Source of the DNA: Loxodes magnus
Lineage: Eukaryota > Ciliophora > Karyorelictea > Loxodida > Loxodidae
Direction of reading: 5' to 3'
Length of the DNA: 64,000 nucleotides
NCBI GenBank assembly: GCA_946699065.1
Contig: CAMPDV010000122.1
Coordinates: forward strand, 256,001 to 320,000
Shown here: positions 26,945-39,000 of the stretch, piece after piece
Layout of the letters: each line of letters starts with the position of its first letter
Position numbering within the stretch: position 1 is the first letter of the stretch
The notes under the pieces: model-generated
The model's input: only the letters and a program-made list of their open reading frames with translations
Database searches by the model: none
What the model was told of the DNA's origin: nothing
Program-made: the position numbers and the translations under genes

Positions 26945-27600
26945 AGGATTCAAACCAGGATTCTTCGCGGTTCCAAAAAAGAAAGAGTTAGCGACATCCT
27001 AGAAAGGCTAGGATCAGGAAAAGGGTATCAAAAGATCACCCATCAGGATGAGTCTCCCACCTCTGAAGAAAATACTAGGAAATAGGCTTAAAATATAATG
27101 CGCTCAGAAGTCTCGAATCTCACCACGTAGTAATAAATAAGCTATGATTAACTGATTAAAGTGGTGCTGGACCTCCAGGAAGAAGTCAAAATATTGAAGA
27201 AAGAAAATAAGAAGTTAATGAAAAATTTGAACTTGTAGAAGAAATAGAAACGAGGCTCATAACCTAAGAAAGAGGCCTTAATGCATTTAGAAAAATTTTG
27301 CAAGACTAGAGCAATTAATCTCAAAACTAGCTTAAGAAGCAAAAAGAGCTAATCAGCAAGGTTGAAAGAATAAAGAAAACCAGAAAAAATTGCAGCGTTA
27401 AATGGAACTGAAAGAATAAAAGAATGATCCAATGATAATTTAAGGGAAAATAACTCAATATTTCAAACAAAAAGTTAAGCAAGAAGAGGCTATTATTGTA
27501 ACTCTTCAAAGCATCTGTGAAAAAGGCGCTAGACAAATAAAAATACTGAAACTAGTAGAAATATTCGGAAAACAAAAAGAAGTGATAAATAAATAAATTT
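26945..27600 (+). mobile_element. Mobile-element-like relic with coiled-coil ORF
   Basis: The plus strand reads as a basic, coiled-coil-rich protein (SDILERLGSGKGYQK, then LIKVVLDLQEEVKILKKEN) similar in style to a gag or LINE ORF1 product. It looks broken. A quasi-palindromic motif follows at 27607-27640. No terminal repeats or catalytic domain were recognised, so the class is open. Confidence 0.4.
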
Positions 27601-27606
27601 TATTAT

Positions 27607-27640
27607 AGAGCGCGTAGCACTCTCGTTGGTGCGCAGCTCT
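27607..27640 (-). repeat. Terminal quasi-palindromic motif, copy 2
   Basis: The plus strand contains GTAGCACTCTCGTTGGTGCG; its reverse complement aligns with 21000-21030 and 48036-48070. The arms GAGCGCG and CGCAGCTC can pair imperfectly. Confidence 0.55.
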
Positions 27641-27654
27641 TTAAAAAAAATGTT

Positions 27655-27765
27655 TCATACTGACAAGAATGTTTATTACTGATAAAATGATCAGATACTG
27701 ATAAACCTTCTCCAATACTGGTATAATTATTCAATACAGATAAAAATGTTCAATACTGATATAAT
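27655..27765. repeat. ACTGATA-type short tandem repeats
   Basis: At least six irregularly spaced copies of TACTGATA/TACTGACA/TACAGATA with AT-rich spacers, directly beside the quasi-palindromic motif. Confidence 0.55.
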
Positions 27766-27837
27766 TTTAGAATGCTCGTAATCTTTAATACTTGCTGGAG
27801 GTCCAAGGACATGGCAGGATTGTGTCTCATTGCATCA

Positions 27838-28055
27838 CCAAAGCAGAGGACGACATGTGTCAATTTTGGGTACTTAAATTCCCCACCTCTGATGAAGCTC
27901 GCAATATTATTTCTTTTTCGTTCCAGTATTAAAAATAAACGAAGCCAAGTCAAGCCAGTGTCGAAGGTCTAAGAATCTTATGTCTCGAGGCCAAACCAAA
28001 GCAGAGGAAGACATAAAGTCGATTATGGGTACTTAACTTCCCCAACCTCTGATAA
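27838..28055. repeat. Pair of ~60-bp direct repeats with CAGAGG/CCTCTG arms
   Basis: Copies at 27838-27896 and 27996-28055 share ACCAAAGCAGAGG, GGGTACTTAA and CCCC(A)ACCTCTGAT. In each copy CAGAGG near the start can pair with CCTCTG near the end, so each can fold as a hairpin. G+C-richer than the flanks; possibly a structured RNA or an element's regulatory end. Confidence 0.5.
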
Positions 28056-28086
28056 AGATGACCTTGTTGTTCACCTTCGAACAACT

Positions 28087-28370
28087 ATGGCGGTTTTAAA
28101 AATTAATATAATAACTAAAACTAAAAAATAAAGAGATACACTATATTGTAACAAATTTGGGGAAATTTACAAGAAAAAAGATATTTAGCATCTTTGTGAA
28201 AGAAGAACTAAAGGACTATAAGCTTGGCAAGGAGAAGAGTTGCATAGATTTTCAGACTTTTATATTAAGCCTCCAAAACAATCTAGATGTCAGCGAGAAA
28301 TAGATTGAAATACCTCCAAGAGTGCCAAACTTTTAATTTTGTATAAGAAAGAAACATTTTAAATATTATT
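28087..28370 (+). other. Possible small ORF of unknown origin
   Basis: From the ATG at 28087 the plus strand is open beyond 28370 with one internal UGA, reading MAVLKINIITKTKK then QAWQGEELHRFSDFYIKP. It is somewhat richer in G+C than its flanks and follows the repeat pair. No family recognised; it may be the remnant of the neighbouring element. Confidence 0.25.
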
Positions 28371-29970
28371 TTATTTAAAATTCTTTACTTAACTCTTTTC
28401 CTTTCTCTTCAAAGCATTACTTAGCTATTTAATCTTTATTTTAGATTTCTTTTTTATGGATATATAATATTACCTATGCTATTTAAACCTCACTCCATTA
28501 TTATTTAGCTAATTATGGTCTTTTGCTTAACATAATTTATGTAATGAGACTTTGGATTCCATTAATATTCTATCAAATATTTAAGAATCAAGATAGGTTT
28601 GATCTATGAGCTAACAGAAACCCTACTTGTATATGATCTAAAGTATTCCATTAAAGAGATAACATGATGATTGAAAACTAGATATTAATATTACTTTAAT
28701 GAAGCTTCATTATAAGAATAAATCATTAAAATAAGAGAAACTTTAAAATAACTTAAGTGAGATTAATCTTTACTTACTATACCTTACTCTATTGCTCTTT
28801 ATCTTCATTAAGTAATTCTAAAAATTTAACTCATTCAAAAATTAGTTTTGTTAGTTAAGCTTATTAGCTAATTTAAGTTAACTAAATGATTTTGTAATCT
28901 AGTTTGCATAAGGTAAGTGAAATGCAGTTAGTAGATTATTAATATGAGAATAAAGAAAGTCTCAACTACCAAATTTAAAACTCATTCATCCTTCAATCTT
29001 TAAAGCTTATATTTATATATTAGGCAAAAGCTAAAGACTTCATTAATTTTCTCAACAAAGTTTATCTCTCAGGAGAAATATCGAAATTATTTGAACTACA
29101 AAGCAAATTTAAGCTTAAATGTGTATATCTAATTAAAGTTCTTTATATATATTCATATCTATTTCTTTCAATTTAAGACTGTTTACCTTTAAATTGTCCA
29201 TAGTCTAATAGAAAGCCACTATTATAAATAAAAATTATTTTAATAATTTTAGTAATTATGTATCAATTACCTTTACCTAAGATCTTAAATTTAAAGTACT
29301 AAAATATTATGAAATATAAGGATTAAGAATTGAGGTGGTAATTTCTTTTATTAATACAATGGGAAGTATAAAGATGAACGAAAGAAGTGTATATTAACCT
29401 AATAACTATATCTTATATCTTATAAGAGGCTTATATCATTTCTTCTAGCTTCTATCTTCATAACTCATCTAAACATAAAGTTGCTACCTTTATTTAAATA
29501 TTTAGAGTTATCTTACTAGGGTTGTATTTTATTAAGTTTAAGCACTGTTAATACTTTTCAAACAGTAGCAGTAACTTCTATTCTTAAAACATAGGCAAAA
29601 GGTTAGAGATAGTGCTTCATAAGTGTGGAGATATCGATTTATAGCTTAATTCTATTAATAAGTTTTATAGATAGCATTAAAAGCTAGAACTAGATATAAT
29701 TAGTTTGAACTTTGGTGTTATAATCGCTTATAATAGATAATTGTTCCATAGGTAATAGGTTAAATATTTATATGCATAGGGTTTAATATCTCAACAAAGC
29801 TGCTATACCCCTAAAACTAAAATCATATAGACAGTTACTGTGTAAAGATATGCAGAGATAGTAATATAAAGAAAGAGAAGGGATATATTTGAAGTAATTG
29901 AAGGGATATAGTTATTAAACTTATTTATTCAATTATCGTTTCGCTTTTAGAAAGTATAATAATTAGATAA
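28371..29970. other. AT-rich intergenic region
   Basis: No coding or structural feature recognised. The right end should carry the promoter of the charged-repeat protein gene. Confidence 0.5.
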
Positions 29971-31650
29971 ATGGCTAATACTAAAAAAGGCGTTGCTGCT
30001 ATTAAAGAATCTGGCTTATTTGAAGCATGGGACCACTTTTTAAGAACTTTAGTCAAATTTGGATTACCAACAGGAGATGTATACGATTTTGCTTCTTTAT
30101 CCCTTCAAAAATGGAATAAGCATAGAAGAGCTAAGGAATGGAGAGAAAAGTAGATGTAGAAATATACAGGAAACTATAAATCATATTAGGGCTAGTAGGA
30201 TCAGTAGGAAGGAGATTAAAACTCTTAAATATCTCCTAAATTTAATGAAAGCTTGGGTCTAGCTCAATAAAAAGAACAAGAAAATGAAAAGCAAAGAGAT
30301 AAAAGTCCTAATAACTAGCGAATAAAGGAGAAAGGATCTAAATTAAAAAAAGATCAAGATGCTGCTCAAGAAAAGACAAAATCTACTAAAGATTTGACAT
30401 AAAAAGAAAGCAAGAAATCTTTATTGTCAGAAGAAGAAAGCAAAAAAGACTAAAAGAAAAAAGACGGAAAAAAATAGAAGCAAGAAAGCGAAGAAAATGA
30501 GCAAGAATTAAATAAAAAATAAAGCAAGAAATAGCTTTCGCAGGAAGAAGAGACAAAGGATCAAAAGAAGAAAGAAGGCAAAAAATAAAAGTAAGAGGGA
30601 GAAGAAAACAATAATGAACCTAAGAAAAAAGAAAACAAGAAAGTTGTATAAGAGGAAGAGGAAAATAAAAAGGAAAAGAAAAAAGAAAAATAAGTTAATG
30701 AAGAGGCTAAAAACGAATTTCAGAAGCAATAAAGTAAAAATGAATTGTAAAAACAACAAACTAAAAGTGAAATACAGAACCAATAAAGTAAAAATGAGCT
30801 ATAAAAGCAATAAACTAAAAATGAAATACAGAACCAATAAAGTAAAAATGAGCTATAAAAGCAATAAACTAAGAACGAAATTTAAAAATCAACTTCAAAA
30901 GAAGAAAATCAAGGCAAACAGAAAAATAGAAAAGAAGTACAAGATCCAGAAGAACAGTAGTAAAAAAAATAGAAGGGTTAAGAAAATATTTAGGAAAATT
31001 AGAACGAGTACAAGCAAGAAAAAAAATAAAAAAATTTAAATAAATAGGGAACTGAGCTAAATTTAAATAAGTAGTAAGCTTCAGAAGAAATCAAATAGGA
31101 AAATAAAAAATTATCCAAGCAAGAATCTTAATAAAACGATAAAATGCTGGCTAATTAAGAGGAATAAAAAGAAAGCAAATAAAATGAATAAAAGTAAGAT
31201 GAAGGTAAAAAATAAAAGAAACAAAATCAACAAGTTACGCCAAGAAATTAACCCTAAGAAGAAATAAATCAAGAAAACAAGCAAGGAGAATAAAAATAGA
31301 AGGAGGAAAAAAAATCCAAGAAATAAAGCTAATAAGAAACAACAATAAGCTAGTAGGAAGAATAAAAAAAAGAAAACAAAGAAGCTGCTTAAGCTCTTGC
31401 AAAAAAAGAATCTAAATAGGAGGCAGAAAAAATTTAGAAACAATAAATCCAAAGAGAAGAATCAAATTAAGAGCTTCAATAAAATGTATAAAAGAAAAAA
31501 GCAAAGGCTGGACAAGAAGAAATTTAGTTTGAAGAATAGCGAGAAGTAAGATAAAACGAGCAAAAAACTCCAAAATAGTCGGATTAGAAATAACCTTCTA
31601 AAGAATTAAATGAAGGTGCTAATAAAGAAGGCAAAAAGGGGAAAAAATGA
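29971..31650 (+). CDS. Gln/Lys/Glu-rich charged repeat protein with small N-terminal domain
   Basis: 559 residues. The first ~60 residues form a compact, ordinary-composition domain (MANTKKGVAAIKESGLFEAW, then VKFGLPTGDVYDFASLSLQ) rich in aromatic and hydrophobic residues. The remaining ~500 residues are almost only K, E, Q, N and S, strongly predicted to be disordered or coiled. A perfect-phase tandem repeat of three 18-residue units (QQSKNELQKQQTKNEIQN type, 54 bp each) lies at 30727-30888. Most glutamines are UAA or UAG, so the gene is invisible under the standard code. No in-frame UGA occurs before the terminal UGA 31648-31650. Function not assigned; the layout suggests a scaffold or cytoskeletal linker. 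Convergent with the IP3-receptor-like gene. Confidence 0.75.
30727..30888 (+). repeat. Three 54-bp in-frame tandem repeats
   Basis: Units 30727-30780, 30781-30834 and 30835-30888, each coding 18 residues. Units 1 and 2 are almost identical; unit 3 diverges at its end. Confidence 0.85.
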
Positions 31651-33014
31651 GACTTTTATTTCATCTCTTTAGATTTGTTAATTACTAAACTAATTTAAAA
31701 TATAGTAGTTCAAAAATTATTCTTGATTCATTATATAATAAGTTATCTATTCATTGCTATTTCAATATCCTAACAAAAGTAAGGAAATATTATCTTCACT
31801 TGCCCAATTTCAATTATGAAATTGAATAGTGTTTTTTTATTTTTAAGATAGCCTTATTTAATTCCTATTTTGTATTATTTAAAAAAGAACCGACTGATTT
31901 AGGTATATACATAGATTTTAAAATCCATAAGGAGAGAATATAATATTAATATAATCGTTATAAAAGATTCTTATAGATGATTAAGCTAAGCTATAAAAAC
32001 AATAAAGTAAATCTTATATTTCCAGATGAAAGTCAATTTAATAAAACCATTTAGCCTCGACTAAATCTCTGATTTCTAAATTTATTTAATATAAAAATAG
32101 ATAACGAAATAAAAAAACTAAAACAAGGAAAATATATCCAAATATATGGGATAAAGAGAATTTTTAACTATTCATATTTTATTGATAATTTGTCAAAAGT
32201 GTTAAAATTAGTATATAAGTGATCTGCTTTATTATAGCTTTAAATAAATCTTACTTATAATTTTAAATTTAACTCTCTTTCTTAATAATTATTCATCAGA
32301 CTAGAGTAGCTTTAATTTCAATTTTGATAAGGTAACCAATTAAAAAATTAAAGTCTTATTTTTAAATTAATATAATTCTCCCTAAAATTGATAAGCCAGG
32401 TATCAATTTTACTTTCCAGCATCTCTGAATTAAAATAAATATAAATTTGAATATAGTATAAAAAGAGCAACAAATGAAAATAAAATCCTATTATTATTGC
32501 AATGCTATTTTAAAATCTTTGAGTAGTTATTTATATCTAATATACACTTAAAACTTAAAATTAATAATTAAGATTTTAATTATTTAAGGCATGACTTAAA
32601 GTTTATACTTTTACTAGTGGAATATCTTCAGATATTTATTTTATTAATTATTAATGATACTCTTTATTTAAAACGGGAATCCTTTTAAATTATTAAAAGT
32701 ACTATTTTAACTTACTTTAGCTAAGATTTTTTTATTTCATTAACACTTTAGTTGATTTAAGTTTCCGTTACTAAATTTAGGCCTTTCTTAATCTTACTGC
32801 TTTTTGGATGTAAAATTTTAAATATAAAGGAAAATTCAGAAGGAGAGCATTTATCAAAGAATTAATAATAATTATTATTTTCTGTTCTCTATTACTAACT
32901 TTATTTGCATCTAAAATATTTCTGCCTAATAAGTATTGATTTAATAGCAAACAGCTTTAATATAGGTAATTTTAATGATATTTATAATTGTAATATAAAG
33001 AAACTTTCCTTCTC
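31651..33014. other. AT-rich intergenic region between convergent genes
   Basis: Holds the 3' ends of the charged-repeat gene (left) and the IP3-receptor-like gene (right). No terminator or coding signal can be recognised. Confidence 0.5.
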
Positions 33015-36000
33015 TCAATTTATTTTCTTTACCCTGCTTGAAATCATTTCACTTAGTTAGTTTTCCAGAGCAGTTTATTCTTAGACTAGATTGTTAACAG
33101 TTTTAATAAGCTCATTGTTAGAAACTAATTCTGTCTCTTGTTAGATCTAAAAAGGTTGCTCCTAACTTTCAAATTTTTATAGATTAATACTTTGTCCTAA
33201 TGGCAAGTAGCTTATTTTATGATTCTCTATTTGGCTAAAAATATATGACTCAAGGCCTGTCAACTCAACTTTGGGTTTCAGATCAAGGTAAAGTTTTAGC
33301 CAACCATACTAATCAAGAGGATGTTCATACAAAATATGCTCTTTAAATTTAATTCCTACTCTCTCAAACCTTTCTCTTTCAATGTTACAGATAAAGCAGA
33401 AATTAATGTTATCGTTCTCTATCGTTTCTTTCTAGTTTCTCATATCAGCGAAACTATCAATAATGATACCTGAAATAATAGCAGTTATGATTAAATTTAC
33501 GAATAGCACATAAAGGAAATTAGGCAGTTCATATTCCCAAGGTATCGTTTCAGTGTTGCTTCATTCTGGAGGATTAACAAAGCCATAATCTATATGACTA
33601 CGAATAAGTTACCAGGCACTGTCTTGATTAATTCTATCATAAAAGGTATATTTACCTTTATAACCTGTTTGATAGTTGATTGTGGAGTAAATATAAACAA
33701 TTATTAGAAAAAGTACTACAGTCATCAGCATCTAATCGAAATGAGTAAATACAGAACTTAGAACGCTTTTCATTACATTGCTTTACCATATCACAATAAT
33801 AAGTGTAAAGGAAAATAAATAAACCCAATCGTTCTTGAATAAGCAAAAGATGGAAAAAAGCCAAATTATGAACTTGTAGTACAAGTCCTTTTTTCTAAAA
33901 ATCTATAGATATTTCCATTTTCCTTACTACTCCTATTTTATAACTTTTAACATAAGAATATCCATTAGCAAGTGGTTTAAAAGGAAAAGTGTACTTAAAG
34001 CAATGTATACTATCAAGTTAACTTTTATGAAATATTCCATTTCTTAATCATAGTCTTCGCTTTCATCTGATTGAATGTCATAGTCTTAAGTGACAAGTAA
34101 AGCGTTAATTCATATGCTTGTTAAAATAAGCCACTGTGTCTATGACTACTTTTTATTAATTACTATATCATAAATTGATCTATTTAAATAATTTTTTCTA
34201 GACCATTAAAATAGATAGCTTTAAAGCTTTATTTCATAGTTAAGTTCCTTTGTCATTTCTTCAAAATCATACAACTTCTATTCAGGATTTTCTCTTCTAA
34301 TTTTCCCCATTCTTCTTTCCTTCTTTTCCTATACGTAATCATTATGTCAAAACTATTTTACAATTTCAGGCTTTGGGAAATGAAAGACTCTTAATTATTT
34401 TTTTTCATCTAACACTTCAATTCTACATAAATAATCAATAGGCTTTTTAGTGGATTCTAGTATCCATCCATTGAGCTTTCTTAACCATCTATGATTTATC
34501 ATTTTCCCATTTTCTCCTAGTTACATAAGAAAGCCAAAATATAAATAAATAAGATTGTGATTTTCGTCTTCAAAATGCTACTAAAGTTAGGAAATAAACA
34601 GATCTATATCACATAGCTATATAAGCTGCTCATAAATATGTTTTCCATTAGTTTCGCTTAAACCTTCAATATAGGAATTAAGAAACTCAACGATTGATTC
34701 CTCTAGTCTATTTAGTAATACTTAATCAATAAAAACTTCTTGCTTTATGCTTTCAATATCCTTAGGAAAATGCTTGTTTTCATTTTCATATCCTTGCTAA
34801 ATATACATTTCATTTAATTTGACTAAGCTCTTTTTGCTATTTCCATAAAACAAAATATTATTTTCTTACTGCTTTTTGCATACCTATTAACATAAAGTAT
34901 TAGATTTCTATGTTATTTTGAAGTTAACAGCACTGATAAATTAAATTAGGTTTTGAATAGGATTAGCTATCTGATTTTAATAAAGCAGAAATTAGTTTTA
35001 TTCATTAGGTCCTTAAGTAACTTCGCTTAAAGTTCGTCAGATTTGCTTATAATATCTTATTTGTCTTCCGCTAGGAAGTTCTTAAATCTTAAACCAGTCT
35101 AGTAGTTATTTAGTTTTCTTAGATCCTTAATGTTATATCATTCCTAGTTCTTTAAGAAATTTGCTCTAAAAATTGCATAAAATTGTCTACTAAGAAAAAA
35201 TTTCTCCATAAACTAAAGCAAGTTTACTTATTTCAGAGATTATATCCACATTCAGTTAGGTATTTTTTTATTCCCGCAAAAAATCCTAAGCCTCTGTATT
35301 ATGTCCTTCACATAAGTTTTATAAAAGTAGTAGAATTAAATAAATAGTGAAGTCTAACTAAGCGTTTGCATGTTTGAGTATAGTTCCACAAGCATGCTGT
35401 AATATAGATTTTATTCTCTCTAAGAAATGTTAGCCTTTAGTCTATTTTTTAATTGTCTTATAGTAGCAATTTATGAACTAAGATTATACCAATGGATTTC
35501 CATAGCTTGTCAAACAAACAGCGAATCTTAAAACTTCCCTAAGTACTTTTTTCTCCTTTTTATTGTTGTTTTCTCATATTGGATGTAAACTAGAAATGAA
35601 TTTAATAATAAACTTGATAGCCCCACTTTAAGAAAATACGTCCTATAGTTAAACTAGTTGAGAAGGTGGTTCATTTTCTTTAGTTTCTATAAAACTTTCT
35701 GATCTATCTTACGCCTAAGCTCCTCGAAGAACTAAAAGCATTTAGAACACTCTCAGATTATAGTTAATGTTTGTATCTGACATTTTCTATAAATTTAGAT
35801 TATCAAATACTGACTTAATTTGAAGTCTTCCCTACTCAATAAATTTATAAAATCCAGGATGAATTGATACTTCTTACGCATTCTCAGGCTTATTCTTTTT
35901 GAAAATGTCCTAGATATTTTTCATTGAGGTATTTGAATAGATTCTATGTCTCTAACTTTACTACTTCATAAGCGAGCATGTTCCCTTGATACTATTTTAC

Positions 36001-39000
36001 TGTGTCAACGTTAATTTCTTTTATAAGGTATTTAAAATAATTTCGTCTTGTTATTTCTATTGTCTTTGGAAGGTATCATCCTACTATGATTAAATCTATC
36101 TATAAAATTTATTAAGAACTTTGATAAAGATAATGCAAGGAAAGTTTATTTACTTCAAATAGAGTTCCTTTTTCAAGATATTCTTGAACTTATCTTCTTG
36201 AATGAATATGCTTTATACCTTCTTAATTGACTTCTGGTAATAATGCTACTTCTGCTCTTTAAATATTTTCCAGAATACTTCTTCAAAAGCGTCATGGATT
36301 TTAGGCAATGCAATTTCTCTTATTCACTATAGATAAGTTGTTATGTTTTGATTTTATATGTAAGGACTGATGCTACCTAGTTAGTTGAGCTTAGGGATAG
36401 AGTTTTCCTTAATATTTCTGATTGCATCTTGATCAATGATATTAAATTACTTCAGTCAATCTGAATCTAATATTTTGAAGTAATTAAGTAATATATTTCT
36501 CTTGTACTAGTTCATGTTAGCTACTACATTTCCTTAAAGCTTGAAAAACAATTCAGTTACTTCTTTGTATCACTTATGGAAATCAAGGTCAACACTTATA
36601 ACTCCCTCGTATTGTTTCATTAATATTAATCCAGTTTAATCTTTAGCTTATACAAAGAACTAGAAATCTTTTTTGTTTAAATCTATTTAGAGTTCAAGCA
36701 CCACTTCGAAGATAGCATAAGTATAGACTTCATATTATATCTTCATCTCATCTTCCTCTTTCTAGAAATTTTGGATTTGATAGAAATATTCTTCTTTCTT
36801 CTCTTCGAAAATGACACTATTCACAAACAGATCTTTCTCTATCTCTGAGTGAGTTTCTTCTTTAATAATAGCGAATTGACTAATTGACTCATAGAAATCA
36901 AGAGTCTCTTTTAGAATTTGGGTTTATATGTAAGAATATTTAATAAAAGTTTCGTTCTTGCACATAAGTTGAGAAATGACCTCAAACAGGCTTAACTTTT
37001 ATCCAGTAATTCACACATTATGGTTAAACTTAATGAATACGAATAGTTTCTTTATGATCATGTAGTAGTCTTCATCAAACTCAATTGTCTTCTTCTTAGA
37101 TTAAAACAACTCTACCTAAACTGATAAGATCTTCCATATATTATCTTAACTTATAATTTCCTAGCATATGAGTTTGCTATTTAAGGACTACCCTCTTGCA
37201 AGAGTCGCTAGTAGATCTACAAAATTAAGATGAAGGTTAAGCATTTCTCCCTTCAAGCATAGGAACTTTTCAGTTTAATAAGTATAATGAGAGTTCTACT
37301 CTTTTATAGCCATTCCTATATCATCCCAGAATTTGGCATTTTTTTCTTTAACGCACTCTAAAATCAAATGCTACTTTTCTTCGTAAATTGTATCCCCATA
37401 ACCGCAAAGTGCCTTAAGAAGGCAAAATAGTTAAGAGAATAAATCTATAGACTCGCTATTTTCGGGTATAAAATTCAAGGATACAAAAATCTTGAGTAGG
37501 GTTTTAAGCTTAGTTTCGTTAATAAACCTGATTGATTAAACATAATCCTTAAATATTATTATTAGAATTTTAATTGGCCAGATTCTAACTGAAGGAAACT
37601 GAAGTGATTACCAAAAGAAATTTATCCATTACTTATTCATCAAATGCTTACTATTGCTTTAGTTATTCATTATGAACAGGTATAGGAATTCATAGCAAAG
37701 CTGAAAGATTCTTAGTTAGTCTGGATTTTTTAGATAGTTGTAGAAATCAGAAGAATTAGTCTTTTCATAAAGAAAACTTAAGATGGTTTAATGGGCTTTA
37801 CGAACTGCCATTAATTTTTGAGTTCTAAATAGTACTTAAATAAACCATAGGTTATTGAAGTTAGAGTAATCGTATTTAAAGCAATAAATTTTTGATAGAA
37901 ATAAGTCATTTAATCCCATCTATTCTCCTTCAGCTCTGAAGCAATAAGCCATTTTCTGTAAACATTTTGGATTTTCAGGTAAACGTAATTATTATGCATA
38001 ATAAACAAAATTCTTTAAATTATTGCTAATTTGTTAATCTACTTCTACCGAAGAATGCTCATAAAATGGTATGGCTTACTAGAATATATCTCCAATTAAT
38101 TTTACCTGATTAAAATGATTGCTAATGAAGTTCAATATTCGAACTCCTAATCTCTAAGATTTAAAAGGTAAGTAGTCCCAAATTATTTGTAGCACTTTTT
38201 TATCTTCAATGCATTCTGTTCTATGTAAGATGTCTTTGATTAACTCAGAGTCTTTAGAAAATAATTCTTTAAACTTCTCCTTTTACGCTTCAGTTATCAC
38301 TTGCTTAAACATCCTTAATGACATTTAATCAAGTATGTTATTTTCCTATTTTTCCTATTTCTTTATTCCCATCGGAAGGTAACTTAAGTTTTATTCAGCG
38401 GTTGTTTGGATTGTTTATTTACATAGCTTTCAAATAACTATGGCGTTTTATTAGGCCATCAAAACTTGAATATAGGTTAAAGAGTCAATAGCCAGACCAC
38501 ATACCTTAATTCCAATCCTAAACTTCTCATCATTTCCTCTATAAATCTGGTTTAGATCTACCATTTAATTTCCATAAATAAAGCGAGGAGAAGCTTCTAT
38601 CAGTTTATCAATTATTAAGTTATTAATAGTCTCCTAGAAAGTTCTTATCTAGTTATACATTTCTTCTTTCTACTGGGAAAACCATGTCATGTATTGTGTA
38701 AAAGTCATAAACTTTTTATCTTAATTCCCTAGAACATACTCTAGTATACTGTTATATCCTGAAGAATAAGAACCAAAGATAAAACCTCTTAGCATTAATT
38801 CATTGAATATTTCCAAAAATTTCTTAGTATATTGCAGTTAAGAAAATTACTGCTGCTCCACTTTAAAGCTTATAATCTACAGTTCATTTGTAATGTAAGC
38901 TAGCAATTTTTATCTTCTTTTAAGAATGGTAAGCAGCACTTAGGTGTATTTCTTATCTTTAGATAAGATCATTAAAGATTTATCCTGAGGAATTAAATCC

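Noticed and set aside
27085-27125. tRNA-like T-arm (TCTCGAATCTCACC)
   Set aside because: No acceptor, D or anticodon arm could be drawn around it, and the segment lies within an element-like coding tract.
28041-28080. Possible CRISPR-like repeats
   Set aside because: Only two copies, no regular short spacers, and a eukaryotic context.
30508-31452. Long minus-strand hydrophobic frames opposite the charged-repeat gene
   Set aside because: They are the antisense reading of Lys/Glu/Gln codons, which always gives Phe/Leu-rich frames.
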